Origin: Phycisphaerales bacterium
GTDB lineage: Bacteria; Planctomycetota; Phycisphaerae; Tepidisphaerales; Tepidisphaeraceae
Assembly: GCA_028288905.1 (NCBI GenBank)
Contig: JAQGHJ010000427.1
Location: forward strand, 1 to 9,165
DNA: 9,165 bases
Direction of reading: 5' to 3'
Shown: positions 1 to 7,213 of the stretch, piece by piece
How the letters are laid out: each line of letters opens with the position of its first letter
Position numbering within the stretch: position 1 is the stretch's first letter
Position numbers and translations under genes: made by a program
The notes under the pieces: generated by a model
Seen by the model: only the letters and a program-made list of their open reading frames with translations
What the model was told of the DNA's origin: nothing
The model's database searches: none

Positions 1-1820
1 AGCGTCCCCAACGCCCGGCCGGCCACGTCCCCCGGCCATTCGCCGATCGACAGGGCGTGTTGCAGCCGAACCTTGGCGTCGGGATCGTCCGTGAGCTTGA
101 GGACGGCGGCCAGCAGTTCCTGCGACCCGGCTACCAGCGGCTCGGCGAGCCGGACGGCTTGCCGGCGAACGGCCGGGCTTGGGTCCGCCAGCCGCGGGAG
201 CAGGACCGCGGGCGTGACGGCCCCGGCGCTTTCGAGGGCGCACAGGGCGTGCAGCCGGGTGAGCGGGTCCGGCGCGCCGTCGGCCAGCGTGGCGAGCGGG
301 CTCACCGCGGCTGGGTCGTTCCGCCACGCGAGCATCGCCCGCACGAGGTCCCGCCGCGGGCCGGCTGGCGACGCCAGTTGTTGGACGAGTTCAGGCGTCG
401 GCAACGCGTCCAGTCGCGGGAGGGGACGGGGCGGCGCGCCGTTTGGGCGGACGCGCCAGATCCGGCCCTTGTCCGCGCCGAGCCGAAAGTACGGGCGGTA
501 GTCCGCCTGCCCGTCGGCCGGGAGCCAGTCCGGGTGCTCGATCATGAACCGGTACATGTCCGCCACCCACAGCCCGCCGTCCGGCCCGGTCGCGGCGTAC
601 ACGGGTCGGAACCACTCGTCCGCGCTCGCCAGGAACTCTCCGTCCTGCTCGTCGGCCGCCCGGGCGGCGGCGTAGGTCGAGCCGGTCGGCGTCAGGACCA
701 GGTGCTGGACAAGGTTGTGGACCGGCTCGCACACGAACAGGTCGACCGCTACGGCTGCCGGGGTCGGGGTCGCCGGGGTCGGGGTCGCCGGGGTCGGAGT
801 CGCCGGGGACGTCGCCGCGGCAGTCGTGGTCCGGCCGGGCGGGAACAGCAGAGCGTCCCGGTACGGGGCGACGCCGCACGCGCTCGTGTACCGCCCGGCT
901 TGGGCGAAGAACGCGGTGCCGTACCGCTTTTGCCCGGCGGTCAGCGGATAAACCTTTGGGTTGGCTCCTAGCCCCAGATCGGACGCGACCGGCGGGAGGG
1001 TCGCTTCCGGGTTCCGCCGCGCGTACCGCTCGGGCAGGACGTAGTGCCGGCCGGGGAAGCTGTTGTGGACGCCGAACCAGTCGCCGTCGTCCGCCATTCG
1101 CCTGCCGAACTGGCTCGGGCCGGCCTCGGCCTCGATGTCACCCGTGTCCGGGCGGACGCGGACGTCCTTGCCCGACACCGGCACCTCCTTGCCCGTCCGC
1201 ACGGACCTAACCGTGCCCTTGCTCGCCAGCCCGTTCGCCAAGTAGACCCAGCCGTCGAGCCCGTAGGACGGGCTGTTCACCCGCAGCTGCGGGTTGCCCT
1301 CGGCGAAGCCGGTGTACAGCACCCGCCGCACGTCGGCCTTGCCGTCGCCGTCAGTGTCCTCGAGGTAGAGCAAGTCCGGGGCGGCGGTGACGAGCACGCC
1401 GTTTCGCCACGGCAGCACGCCGGTCGGGAAGTTCAGGTCCTCGGCGAACAGGACCGACTTGTCGTACCGGCCGTCGCCGTCGGTGTCCTGGAGGTAACGC
1501 ACCCGGCCGCTCGGCTTCATCTTGCCGTCGGCCCCGTACGGGTAATCGTCCATCTCGACGACCCACAGCCGGCCGTCCGGGCCCCAGTCGAAGGCGACGG
1601 GGCTTTTCACCAACGGTTCCGCCGCGACGAGGTCGAGGGCGTACCCGGGTTTGACGCGGTGCCGGGCAGCCGACTCGGCGGGAGAGAGCGGCGCGGACAC
1701 GCGAAGGCCACCAGTGGCGGGGCGGGTTGCGGGGGCGACGGGCTCCGTCGGTCCGGCGTCCGCCCCACGGGTTTGGACGGCGGTGAGAACGAAGGCGATG
1801 GCCAACGCGGTTCTGATCAT
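1..1820 (-). CDS. Secreted PVC-type membrane-bound dehydrogenase with HEAT-like repeats (3' end missing)
   Basis: Reading from ATG at 1820 the frame stays open for 606 codons to the window edge, so the C-terminus is missing. Residues 1-22 form a signal peptide ending near GADA, so the protein is exported. Residues about 55-460 match the planctomycete/verrucomicrobial 'putative membrane-bound dehydrogenase' domain (TIGR02604 type): a beta-propeller-like region with FDWGPDGRLWVVEMDDYP (78-94), two calcium-loop-like DTDGDG motifs (112-117 and 155-160), LFVCEPVHNLVQ (361-372) and DMYRFMIEHPDWLP (421-434). Residues about 470-606 are HEAT-like helical repeats rich in Leu, Ala and Arg. Family members often end in a CxxCH haem domain, which would lie outside the window. 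The substrate is unknown; a secreted sugar or polysaccharide dehydrogenase role is only the family-level guess. A Pro/Thr-rich insert (about 330-357) interrupts the domain. The gene is divergent from the ROK kinase. Confidence 0.9.
   Translation of the reverse strand, partial: MIRTALAIAFVLTAVQTRGADAGPTEPVAPATRPATGGLRVSAPLSPAESAARHRVKPGYALDLVAAEPLVKSPVAFDWGPDGRLWVVEMDDYPYGADGKMKPSGRVRYLQDTDGDGRYDKSVLFAEDLNFPTGVLPWRNGVLVTAAPDLLYLEDTDGDGKADVRRVLYTGFAEGNPQLRVNSPSYGLDGWVYLANGLASKGTVRSVRTGKEVPVSGKDVRVRPDTGDIEAEAGPSQFGRRMADDGDWFGVHNSFPGRHYVLPERYARRNPEATLPPVASDLGLGANPKVYPLTAGQKRYGTAFFAQAGRYTSACGVAPYRDALLFPPGRTTTAAATSPATPTPATPTPATPTPAAVAVDLFVCEPVHNLVQHLVLTPTGSTYAAARAADEQDGEFLASADEWFRPVYAATGPDGGLWVADMYRFMIEHPDWLPADGQADYRPYFRLGADKGRIWRVRPNGAPPRPLPRLDALPTPELVQQLASPAGPRRDLVRAMLAWRNDPAAVSPLATLADGAPDPLTRLHALCALESAGAVTPAVLLPRLADPSPAVRRQAVRLAEPLVAGSQELLAAVLKLTDDPDAKVRLQHALSIGEWPGDVAGRALGT
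760..804. repeat. Three in-frame copies of a 15-bp tandem repeat
   Basis: The unit ggggtcggggtcgcc occurs at 760-774 and 775-789, and with one change (ggagtc) at 790-804; a degenerate fourth partial copy follows at 805-816. On the coding (minus) strand each unit encodes Ala-Thr-Pro-Thr-Pro, giving residues about 339-353 of the dehydrogenase. Because the unit is a multiple of three, changes in copy number keep the reading frame. It sits in a low-complexity Thr/Ala/Pro loop (about 330-357) just before the conserved LFVCEPVHNL strand. Confidence 0.9.
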
Positions 1821-1824
1821 GCCT

Positions 1825-1829
1825 CTCCC
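1825..1829 (-). promoter_or_regulatory. Possible Shine-Dalgarno of the dehydrogenase gene
   Basis: On the minus strand GGGAG ends four bases before the ATG at 1820. A second purine block, GAGGAG (plus-strand 1834-1839), lies 13 bases upstream. The closer one is the more plausible, though its spacing is short; together they support ATG 1820 as the start, as does the signal peptide that begins there. Confidence 0.5.
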
Positions 1830-1872
1830 GGCGCTCCTCAACGGAACCCGCAGCAGACAGAGTGACTTGGGA

Positions 1873-2000
1873 CTCGGTCTTACCACGAAGGCACGAAGGA
1901 CACGAAGAAGCAAAAGGAGGGGGAACAGCAGTAGCCCGACCCGCCTTCTCCCTCTTCTTCGTGTCCTTCGTGTCCTTCGTGCCTTCGTGGTAAGACCGAG
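1873..2000. repeat. Imperfect inverted repeat between divergent genes
   Basis: The left arm (1873-1910, 38 bases) begins ctcggtcttaccacgaagg and continues with short periodic cacgaagga units. The right arm (1954-2000, 47 bases) is its exact reverse complement apart from one extra 9-base unit, tccttcgtg, present twice in a row (1964-1972 and 1973-1981). The loop is 1911-1953. The element fills 128 of the 187 bases between the two divergent starts and looks less GC-rich than the flanking genes. From memory, similar cacgaagga/tccttcgtg palindromes are scattered between genes in Planctomycetes and related phyla and produce spurious peptides such as HEGTKDTKDTKK; this copy gives exactly that peptide on the minus strand. 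It carries no gene of its own. Most likely a dispersed REP/MITE-like repeat. Confidence 0.85.
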
Positions 2001-2002
2001 GG
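1998..2002 (+). promoter_or_regulatory. Ribosome binding site of the ROK kinase gene
   Basis: GAGGG lies five bases before the ATG at 2008. Its first three bases are the outer end of the inverted repeat's right arm, so the repeat abuts and partly supplies the site. It helps to choose ATG 2008; the frame is open further upstream to 1651, but that stretch is antisense to the dehydrogenase and crosses the repeat. Confidence 0.55.
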
Positions 2003-2007
2003 CAGAA

Positions 2008-2874
2008 ATGGATAGCATTCTCACTACCAACAGCACACAACTCGGGATCGACGTCGGCGGCAGTTCGGTCAAAGCCGCCGGGATCGTGGACGGCCGCGTC
2101 ACTTGGCGGGGTCAGAGCGGCCGTTATGCCGACCCGACGCCGGCGTCGCTCGCCCGAGCCGTCGCCGAGGCGATCGGGGAGCGGGCCCCGGACCCGGCGG
2201 CCGTCGGGCTGTGCGTCCCGGGCATCCTGACGCCGGACGGGTCGGCGATCGAGCTGTCCGTGAACCTGCCGAAGCTGAACGGCGTCCCCCTGGCCGGCGT
2301 GGTGGCCGACGCCTTGGGCCGGCCCACCCCCCGGCTGCGGGTGCTGAACGACTCGACGGCCTCTGCGTACGACCTGTACCTCGGCCGCGGGCTGGCCGGG
2401 CGGCTGTTCCTGATGGTGCTCGGGACCGGCGTCGGCGTGGCCGTGATGGACGCGGCCGGCCCGCTGCGGGTGGACGGCGACTCGCCCGGGCACTTCGGCC
2501 AGATGGACGTCAGCATCGAGGGCCACCCGGTCGTCGGCCCCGACGGCGGGGCGGGCAGCCTTGAAGGGTACGTCGGGGCCGCCGCCCTGGCCGCCGCGTA
2601 CGGCACCGGCCCCGACGCGCTGGCGGGCGTCAAGCCGGCGGACCCGGCGTTCCGGGCGATCGTGCGGTCGATCCGCATCGCCCACGCCCTCTACCGGCCG
2701 CAACACGTTGTGCTGGCCGGCGGCGTCGGCATCCGGCTCGCCCACGCGGTCGACGAGATGAAGGCCGCGACCAACCGCCAACTGACCAAGATCGCGCGCC
2801 CGGGATGGACGCTCGGGCTCGGCGAGCACGACTTCCACGCCGCTGCCGGGGCGGCGCGGGCGGCGGGGCTGTAA
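2008..2874 (+). CDS. ROK-family (ASKHA-fold) sugar kinase, zinc-site variant
   Basis: A 288-residue cytoplasmic protein, near the usual ROK length of about 300, predicted to transfer phosphate from a nucleotide or polyphosphate to a sugar. Visible motifs: phosphate-1 loop LGIDVGGSSVKAA (12-24), VPGIL (70-74), the catalytic-base segment LNDSTASAYD (113-122; D115), the phosphate-2 loop LGTGVGVAV (138-146), E186 in SLEGY, and the adenosine-loop segment VVLAGGVG (234-241). The family's usual GE-x-GH and CxCGxxGCxE zinc-and-sugar block is replaced by GHFGQMDV (161-168) and GPDGGAGSLEGY (177-188): the Cys ligands are gone and the conserved Glu and His appear as His162 and Gln165. The substrate is therefore uncertain. 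ATG 2008 is chosen for its Shine-Dalgarno and because the fold begins directly after it. The gene converges on the symporter with only 25 bases between stops; a role phosphorylating the imported sugar is inference. Confidence 0.88.
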   Translation: MDSILTTNSTQLGIDVGGSSVKAAGIVDGRVTWRGQSGRYADPTPASLARAVAEAIGERAPDPAAVGLCVPGILTPDGSAIELSVNLPKLNGVPLAGVVADALGRPTPRLRVLNDSTASAYDLYLGRGLAGRLFLMVLGTGVGVAVMDAAGPLRVDGDSPGHFGQMDVSIEGHPVVGPDGGAGSLEGYVGAAALAAAYGTGPDALAGVKPADPAFRAIVRSIRIAHALYRPQHVVLAGGVGIRLAHAVDEMKAATNRQLTKIARPGWTLGLGEHDFHAAAGAARAAGL

Positions 2875-2899
2875 ACCGCGGCGGCCGACACGCTGGGCC

Positions 2900-4561
2900 C
2901 TATGCGGTTGCCGGCTCGGCTGCCACCGAACCGATTGTCGCCGGCACGATCACGTCGAACCCGTGTTCGGCGGCGTGCTCAACGGCCGGCGGGCGCCCCG
3001 CGACGCATACCGCGAATGCGACGGAAGTCCCGATTGGCATCCACCACGGCCACGCCAGCTTGAACGGGGCACCGAACAGTCGCGTCGTCCACGCCCCCAA
3101 GACCGAATCCTGCAGCAGCGTGATTGCGACCGCGCCGGCCACCAGGGCCAGTACGCAGCTCACCCCGTTGCCGCGGGGCGTGAACAGCGCGGTGAGGAAC
3201 ACGCCGAGCATGCCGGCGAACGCGAACGTCATCACGCCCAAGGCGAAGTCGAGCAGCGACTGGTTCTTCGCGTCGTACAACGCGGCCAGCGCGACGGCGA
3301 ACAGCACCATCAGCAGGCCGATCACCAGCACCGCCACCTTCGGGGCGGTCGTCGCCTTGCTGACGTCGTCGCGGTAGCCGAGCCGGCGGCGGATGGGGAA
3401 GTACAGGTCGGCCACGGCGCTGGACGCCATCGCGTTGATCGCTGAGTCCATTGACCCCTGGGCGATCGCGAAGAACCCGGCAATCGCCAGCCCGGCGAAC
3501 ACGGGGTTCAGCTCCCGCAGCAGGAACATCGGGTAGGCCGCGTCGAGCTTGCCGGCCGGCGTGTAGCCAGGGTGGGCCGCCCCCATCAGGTCCGGGCGGC
3601 GGTAGAATACGTACAGCAGCACGCCAACCGTCATGAATAGCAGCACGACGGCGACCGTGATGAACTGCGACCCGATCACGGACAGTGCGCCCCGGGTCGC
3701 GCTCTTGCTGATCATGAACCGCTGCGCGAAGTCATGGTCGACGCCGTACGTCGCGAGCGTCAGCCACGTGTACCCGAGCAGGCACGCCCAGATCGTATAC
3801 GGCTTGGACCAGGAGAAGGTGGTGTCGACGAAGTTCAGCTTACTGCCGGCCCCGACCCCGGTGCCAGGCTTTGAGACAACGTCCCAGATCTGGCCGGCCG
3901 TCAGCGGGATGCGGTGGGTGAGGATCCAGATCGTCAACAGGGCGGTGCCGATGACGAGCACGAGCTGGATCGCATCTGTCCAAATAACTGCCCGGATCCC
4001 GCCCTTAACGGTGTAGAAGATGCCGAGCACGCCGATCATCGCGATCGCCAGCACGAGGTTGCCGCGGTGCTCCTCGGGACTCGTGCCGAACAGCATGAGC
4101 GCCAGCGGGACGGCCGCCATGAACAGCCGGCTGCCGGACGCGAGCAGGCGGCCGACCAGGAACGTGCAACTGACGGCGACGACGCCGGTCTCGCCGAACC
4201 GCGGGCAGAGGTACCCGTAGATCGTGACCGTGCCGGCCCGGTACAGCTTGGGCACGAACAGCAGCCCGACCACGACGACGCCGACGAACGTGCCGAAGTA
4301 GATCGAGAGGTAGCTGATGTCCCCGAGGTACACCTGGTCCGGGACGCCCACGAACGTCGCCGCAGACAGGGTGGTGGCGACGATAGAAACGGCCAATGCC
4401 CACGTCGGCAGCGACCGCCCGCCGAGGAAATACTCGTGGGCATTCTGCTTGCCGCGGGAGACGGCCAGGCCGACGCCGAGCATCAGCAGAAAGTAGAGGC
4501 CGAGGATGGCCCAGCTGACGCCGGTGAACGCGGCGAGGGGGAGGGGGGCGGGGAAGGTCAT
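2900..4561 (-). CDS. Sodium:solute symporter (SSS family)
   Basis: A 553-residue inner-membrane protein, normal length for the SSS (SSF) family, with about a dozen or more hydrophobic helices. It is expected to import a small solute, in this family often a sugar, sialic acid or similar, with Na+. Diagnostic segments: EYFLGGRSLPTWALA (43-57), GGIRAVIWTDAIQ (187-199, the classic SSS signature), TYGVDHDFAQRFMISKS (271-287), and QGSMDSAINAMASSAVADLY (368-387), the Ser-rich helix corresponding to the Na+-site helix in characterised members. A soluble tail follows the last helix (about 523-553). No clear Shine-Dalgarno precedes the ATG at 4561. It lies 180 bases downstream of the muramidase fusion on the same strand, so co-transcription is plausible, and that neighbour suggests a cell-wall sugar such as MurNAc as cargo. 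Substrate is not readable from sequence. Confidence 0.93.
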   Translation of the reverse strand: MTFPAPLPLAAFTGVSWAILGLYFLLMLGVGLAVSRGKQNAHEYFLGGRSLPTWALAVSIVATTLSAATFVGVPDQVYLGDISYLSIYFGTFVGVVVVGLLFVPKLYRAGTVTIYGYLCPRFGETGVVAVSCTFLVGRLLASGSRLFMAAVPLALMLFGTSPEEHRGNLVLAIAMIGVLGIFYTVKGGIRAVIWTDAIQLVLVIGTALLTIWILTHRIPLTAGQIWDVVSKPGTGVGAGSKLNFVDTTFSWSKPYTIWACLLGYTWLTLATYGVDHDFAQRFMISKSATRGALSVIGSQFITVAVVLLFMTVGVLLYVFYRRPDLMGAAHPGYTPAGKLDAAYPMFLLRELNPVFAGLAIAGFFAIAQGSMDSAINAMASSAVADLYFPIRRRLGYRDDVSKATTAPKVAVLVIGLLMVLFAVALAALYDAKNQSLLDFALGVMTFAFAGMLGVFLTALFTPRGNGVSCVLALVAGAVAITLLQDSVLGAWTTRLFGAPFKLAWPWWMPIGTSVAFAVCVAGRPPAVEHAAEHGFDVIVPATIGSVAAEPATA

Positions 4562-4741
4562 GTCAGTGGGTCGTAAGCCGTCGTGGTGAGGGTGAACCCG
4601 GGCTCGCCTCGTGGTTGAGGACGGCCCGTCTTAGATGCCGTTCGAGGCGGCTCCGCAGAACCGAGTGAGAGGCAAGAATGCCTGTCCTCCGTACCGACTT
4701 GTCCCCCCGCCGGCGTCCGTCGCCGACCATCCAGTTCTCAT
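4562..4741. other. Gap between muramidase fusion and symporter genes
   Basis: These 180 bases separate two minus-strand genes. I see only weak hairpins: gccggcg/cgccgac at 4709-4727 (with a G-T pair), 15 bases past the upstream stop, and aggca/tgcct at 4670-4683. Neither is followed by a T run on the minus strand, so there is no convincing terminator and read-through from the fusion gene into the symporter gene is possible. No small gene or clear ribosome binding site was found. Confidence 0.5.
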
Positions 4742-7213
4742 TCACTTGTACATCAGGTACTGCTCCCGCGCCGCGCGGAAGGCCTTCAGCCCCGCGTCCC
4801 ACGTCGCCGACACCTCGGCCGGTTCCTTCGCGGTCTTAATGGCGGCCATCGTCTGCTCGTTCTTCACCAGCGTGTTCACCTTGGCGATCTCGTACTGGTC
4901 GCCGAACAGGTTCTTGAGGTGCCACGCGAGGGCGACGCCGAGCTTCACCGGCTCGACCGCCTGACGGTCGGTGACGGCGATGTACACGCCGTTGCACTCC
5001 TTCTTCTCGAACTTGCTGCTGGCCGGCGTAAACTTCGTCGGCGTGAACCGCAGCCCCGGCAGCCGCTCGGCGTTCAGGGCGGCGGCGAGCCGGCGGCCGT
5101 CGATCCACGGGGCTCCGAGGAGCTCGAACGGCTGGTCCGTCCCCCGGCCGACGCTCACGTTCGAGAACTCGATCTGCCCGACGCCGAGGTACAACAGGGT
5201 GGCCGTCGGGTTCCGCAGGTTCGGGCTCGGGTTCACCCACGTCAGGTTCGTCTCGTCAAACCACATGTCCCGTCGCCAGCCCTTCATCGCCACGACGTCC
5301 AGGTCGCACCCGATCTTCCGCTCGGCGTTGTAGTACCGGGCGAGCTCGCCGATCGTCATGCCGTGGCTGATCGGGGTCCGGCCGTACGCGGTGAAGTTCA
5401 GGCTCTTCTCGTCGGCGATCGGGCCGTCGACGATCGTGCCGGTGACCGGGTTTGGGCGGTCGAGCACGACCATCTTCACCTTCGCCGCGGCGCACGATTC
5501 CATGCACCCGCCCATCGTCGCCGTGTAGGTGTAGTACCGGGCGCCGACGTCCTGCATGTCGAACACGAGCACGTCGACGCCGGCCATCATCTCCGGCGTC
5601 GGCTTGCGGACCGCGCCGTACAGGCTGAACACCTTCAAGCCGGTCGTCGGGTCGGTCGTGTCGGACACCTTCTCGTCGAGCACGCCGTACAGCCCGTGCT
5701 CGGGCGAGAAGATCTTGACGAGCTTCACGTCCTTGTTCGCCGCCAGCAGGTCGAGGATCCGCTTCCCGTCCGAGGTCAGGCCCGACTGGTTCGTCACCAG
5801 CGCGACCCGCTTGCCGAGCAGCGGCTTGAATCCGTCGGCAGCCAGCACGTCCAAACCGGTCAAGACCGGCGTCACAGCGCTAGTCGCGCTCGCGGCCGTC
5901 GTTGTCGTCGTGGGTCCGGTGGCGGGGGAGGTGGCGGGTTGGGAGGTCGCTTTCGGCCCCAGCAGCGCGTCGGCCGCGATCGTGCCGACCAGCCGGCGGA
6001 GCGGGGTGGCCTTGCCCTTGCCGTCCGGGTGGACGGCGTTCGTCAGCAGGATGACGTAGCAGTCATTGACGGGGTCGAGCCACAGGCTGGTGCCGGTGAA
6101 CCCGGTGTGCCCGAAGGTGGTGCCGCGCTCGAACCGCTCGCCGCGGGGTGCGGAGTACCCGCTGTCGCAGTCGAACCCGAACGTCCGCAGGTTCCGGCTG
6201 CCGCGGGCCGACCCGCCGGCCGGGGCCACATCGGCGGGTACGGAGTCGATCGTGCAGTTGCCGAGCAGGCCTCGGGGCTGGGTCATCATCGCGACGGTGG
6301 CCGCCTTCAGCACCTGCTTGCCGTCGATCGTGCCGCCGTCCAGGATCATCCGGCAGAACCGGGACAGGTCGTCGGCCGTCGCGAATAGCCCGGCGTGCCC
6401 GGCGAACCCGCCGAGGGCGAACGCCCGCGGGTCGTGCACCTCGCCCCGCATCCAGTGCCCGTCCCGCTTTTCGGTCGGGGCGGCGTTGGCCGCCCGGTCG
6501 GCCGGCGGCAGGTAGCCGGCCGTCGCCATGCCGGCCGGGCCGAACACCTCCTCGGCCGCGAACGCGTTCAGCGGCTTGCCGCTCACCTTCTCGACCAGCT
6601 TACCGAGCACGATGAACCCGACGTCGGAGTACGCGAACTTCGTCCCCGGCGCCGACTGCGCCTTGAGGGCGCAGATCTTCTTCCACGCCTCGGCCGGGCC
6701 GTTGTCGTAGTCCTTGATCGAGTTGTCCGGGATCAGCCCGCCCTGGTGCAGCAGCAGATGGGCGACGGTGACGTTCTCCTTCCCGTTCGTGCCGAACTCG
6801 GGGAAGTACGTCGCGACCTTCTCATCCGGCTTGATCTTGCCCTGCTCGATCAGCTTCATGACCGACGTCGCGCAGCCGACCGGCTTCGACAGCGACGCCA
6901 GGTCGAACAGCGTGTCGGCCATCATCGGCTCGGCGGCGGGTTGGACGGCGCGGTTGCCGTACGCCTTGCGGTACAGCACCTGTCCGCCCGTCCGGTCGCC
7001 GCGCCCGACGAGCAGCACCGCACCCGGGATGTCGCCACGGGCGACGGTGTCCGTCACCGCCTTGTCGGTCGCGGCCATGCGGCCGGCGTCGAACGGCGGC
7101 GGGGCGGCCGCGGCGGCGGAGCGGACGCTGGAGCCGAGGCCCAGGGCCCAGCAGGCGACCGCAATCCAACACACCCGCGCCGCCCGAATCGGGCTTGAGT
7201 AGATCGTTATCAC
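4742..7213 (-). CDS. namZ: Secreted fusion: beta-lactamase-fold (AmiE-like) hydrolase + NamZ exo-beta-N-acetylmuramidase (DUF1343)
   Basis: An 823-residue two-enzyme protein. Residues 1-37 are a signal peptide (basic SPIRAAR, hydrophobic core, Ala-rich end), so it acts outside the cytoplasm. Residues about 45-415 are a serine beta-lactamase/PBP-fold hydrolase with all three active-site motifs: SLSK (S107-K110), YSD (195-197) and HTG (369-371). A Thr/Ala/Pro linker (about 420-449) leads to a full DUF1343 domain (450-823): VTNQSG (473-478), FSPEHG (502-507; E505 probably the proposed catalytic Glu), DMQDVGARYYTY (552-563), DRPNP (585-589), PSPNLRNP (662-669), GRGTDQPFELLGAPW (689-703). DUF1343 is the NamZ family, which removes MurNAc from glycan ends. 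In B. subtilis the separate AmiE (YbbE) and NamZ (YbbC) genes are neighbours, so the N-terminal half may be a muramyl-peptide amidase; an esterase or DD-peptidase is also possible. GTG 7213 is the preferred start: the frame is open to 7678 but that part crosses a repeat, and ATG 7079 would remove the signal peptide. No clear Shine-Dalgarno. Confidence 0.9.
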   Translation of the reverse strand: MITIYSSPIRAARVCWIAVACWALGLGSSVRSAAAAAPPPFDAGRMAATDKAVTDTVARGDIPGAVLLVGRGDRTGGQVLYRKAYGNRAVQPAAEPMMADTLFDLASLSKPVGCATSVMKLIEQGKIKPDEKVATYFPEFGTNGKENVTVAHLLLHQGGLIPDNSIKDYDNGPAEAWKKICALKAQSAPGTKFAYSDVGFIVLGKLVEKVSGKPLNAFAAEEVFGPAGMATAGYLPPADRAANAAPTEKRDGHWMRGEVHDPRAFALGGFAGHAGLFATADDLSRFCRMILDGGTIDGKQVLKAATVAMMTQPRGLLGNCTIDSVPADVAPAGGSARGSRNLRTFGFDCDSGYSAPRGERFERGTTFGHTGFTGTSLWLDPVNDCYVILLTNAVHPDGKGKATPLRRLVGTIAADALLGPKATSQPATSPATGPTTTTTAASATSAVTPVLTGLDVLAADGFKPLLGKRVALVTNQSGLTSDGKRILDLLAANKDVKLVKIFSPEHGLYGVLDEKVSDTTDPTTGLKVFSLYGAVRKPTPEMMAGVDVLVFDMQDVGARYYTYTATMGGCMESCAAAKVKMVVLDRPNPVTGTIVDGPIADEKSLNFTAYGRTPISHGMTIGELARYYNAERKIGCDLDVVAMKGWRRDMWFDETNLTWVNPSPNLRNPTATLLYLGVGQIEFSNVSVGRGTDQPFELLGAPWIDGRRLAAALNAERLPGLRFTPTKFTPASSKFEKKECNGVYIAVTDRQAVEPVKLGVALAWHLKNLFGDQYEIAKVNTLVKNEQTMAAIKTAKEPAEVSATWDAGLKAFRAAREQYLMYK

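Noticed and set aside
57..971. Long plus-strand open frames opposite the dehydrogenase gene (also 1044-1865)
   Set aside because: They are Arg/Gly/Pro-rich shadows of a GC-rich gene. The minus-strand frame has a signal peptide and recognisable family motifs across the whole stretch.
1873..2000. CRISPR-like array from the repeated cacgaagga units
   Set aside because: Units are 8-9 bases with no spacers and are arranged as a palindrome, not as a direct-repeat array.
1651..2007. N-terminal extension of the kinase frame upstream of 2008
   Set aside because: It is antisense to the dehydrogenase and then crosses the inverted repeat; the ROK fold begins just after ATG 2008, which has a ribosome binding site.
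1351..2838. 495-codon minus-strand open frame spanning the dehydrogenase start, the repeat and the kinase
   Set aside because: It is antisense to the kinase, in a different frame from the dehydrogenase, and contains the repeat-derived peptide HEGTKDTKDTKK; no family similarity.
4709..4727. Hairpin 15 bases past the stop of the muramidase fusion as a terminator
   Set aside because: Seven-bp stem including one G-T pair, with no T run after it on the minus strand.
4919..6388. 489-codon plus-strand open frame opposite the muramidase fusion
   Set aside because: His/Arg/Val-rich shadow with no motif; the opposite strand encodes a complete, conserved domain.
7130..7213. Lipoprotein signal in the fusion (Cys21 after IAVA)
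   Set aside because: The -3 position is Ala, the hydrophobic stretch before the Cys is too short, and an ordinary Ala-rich cleavage region follows.
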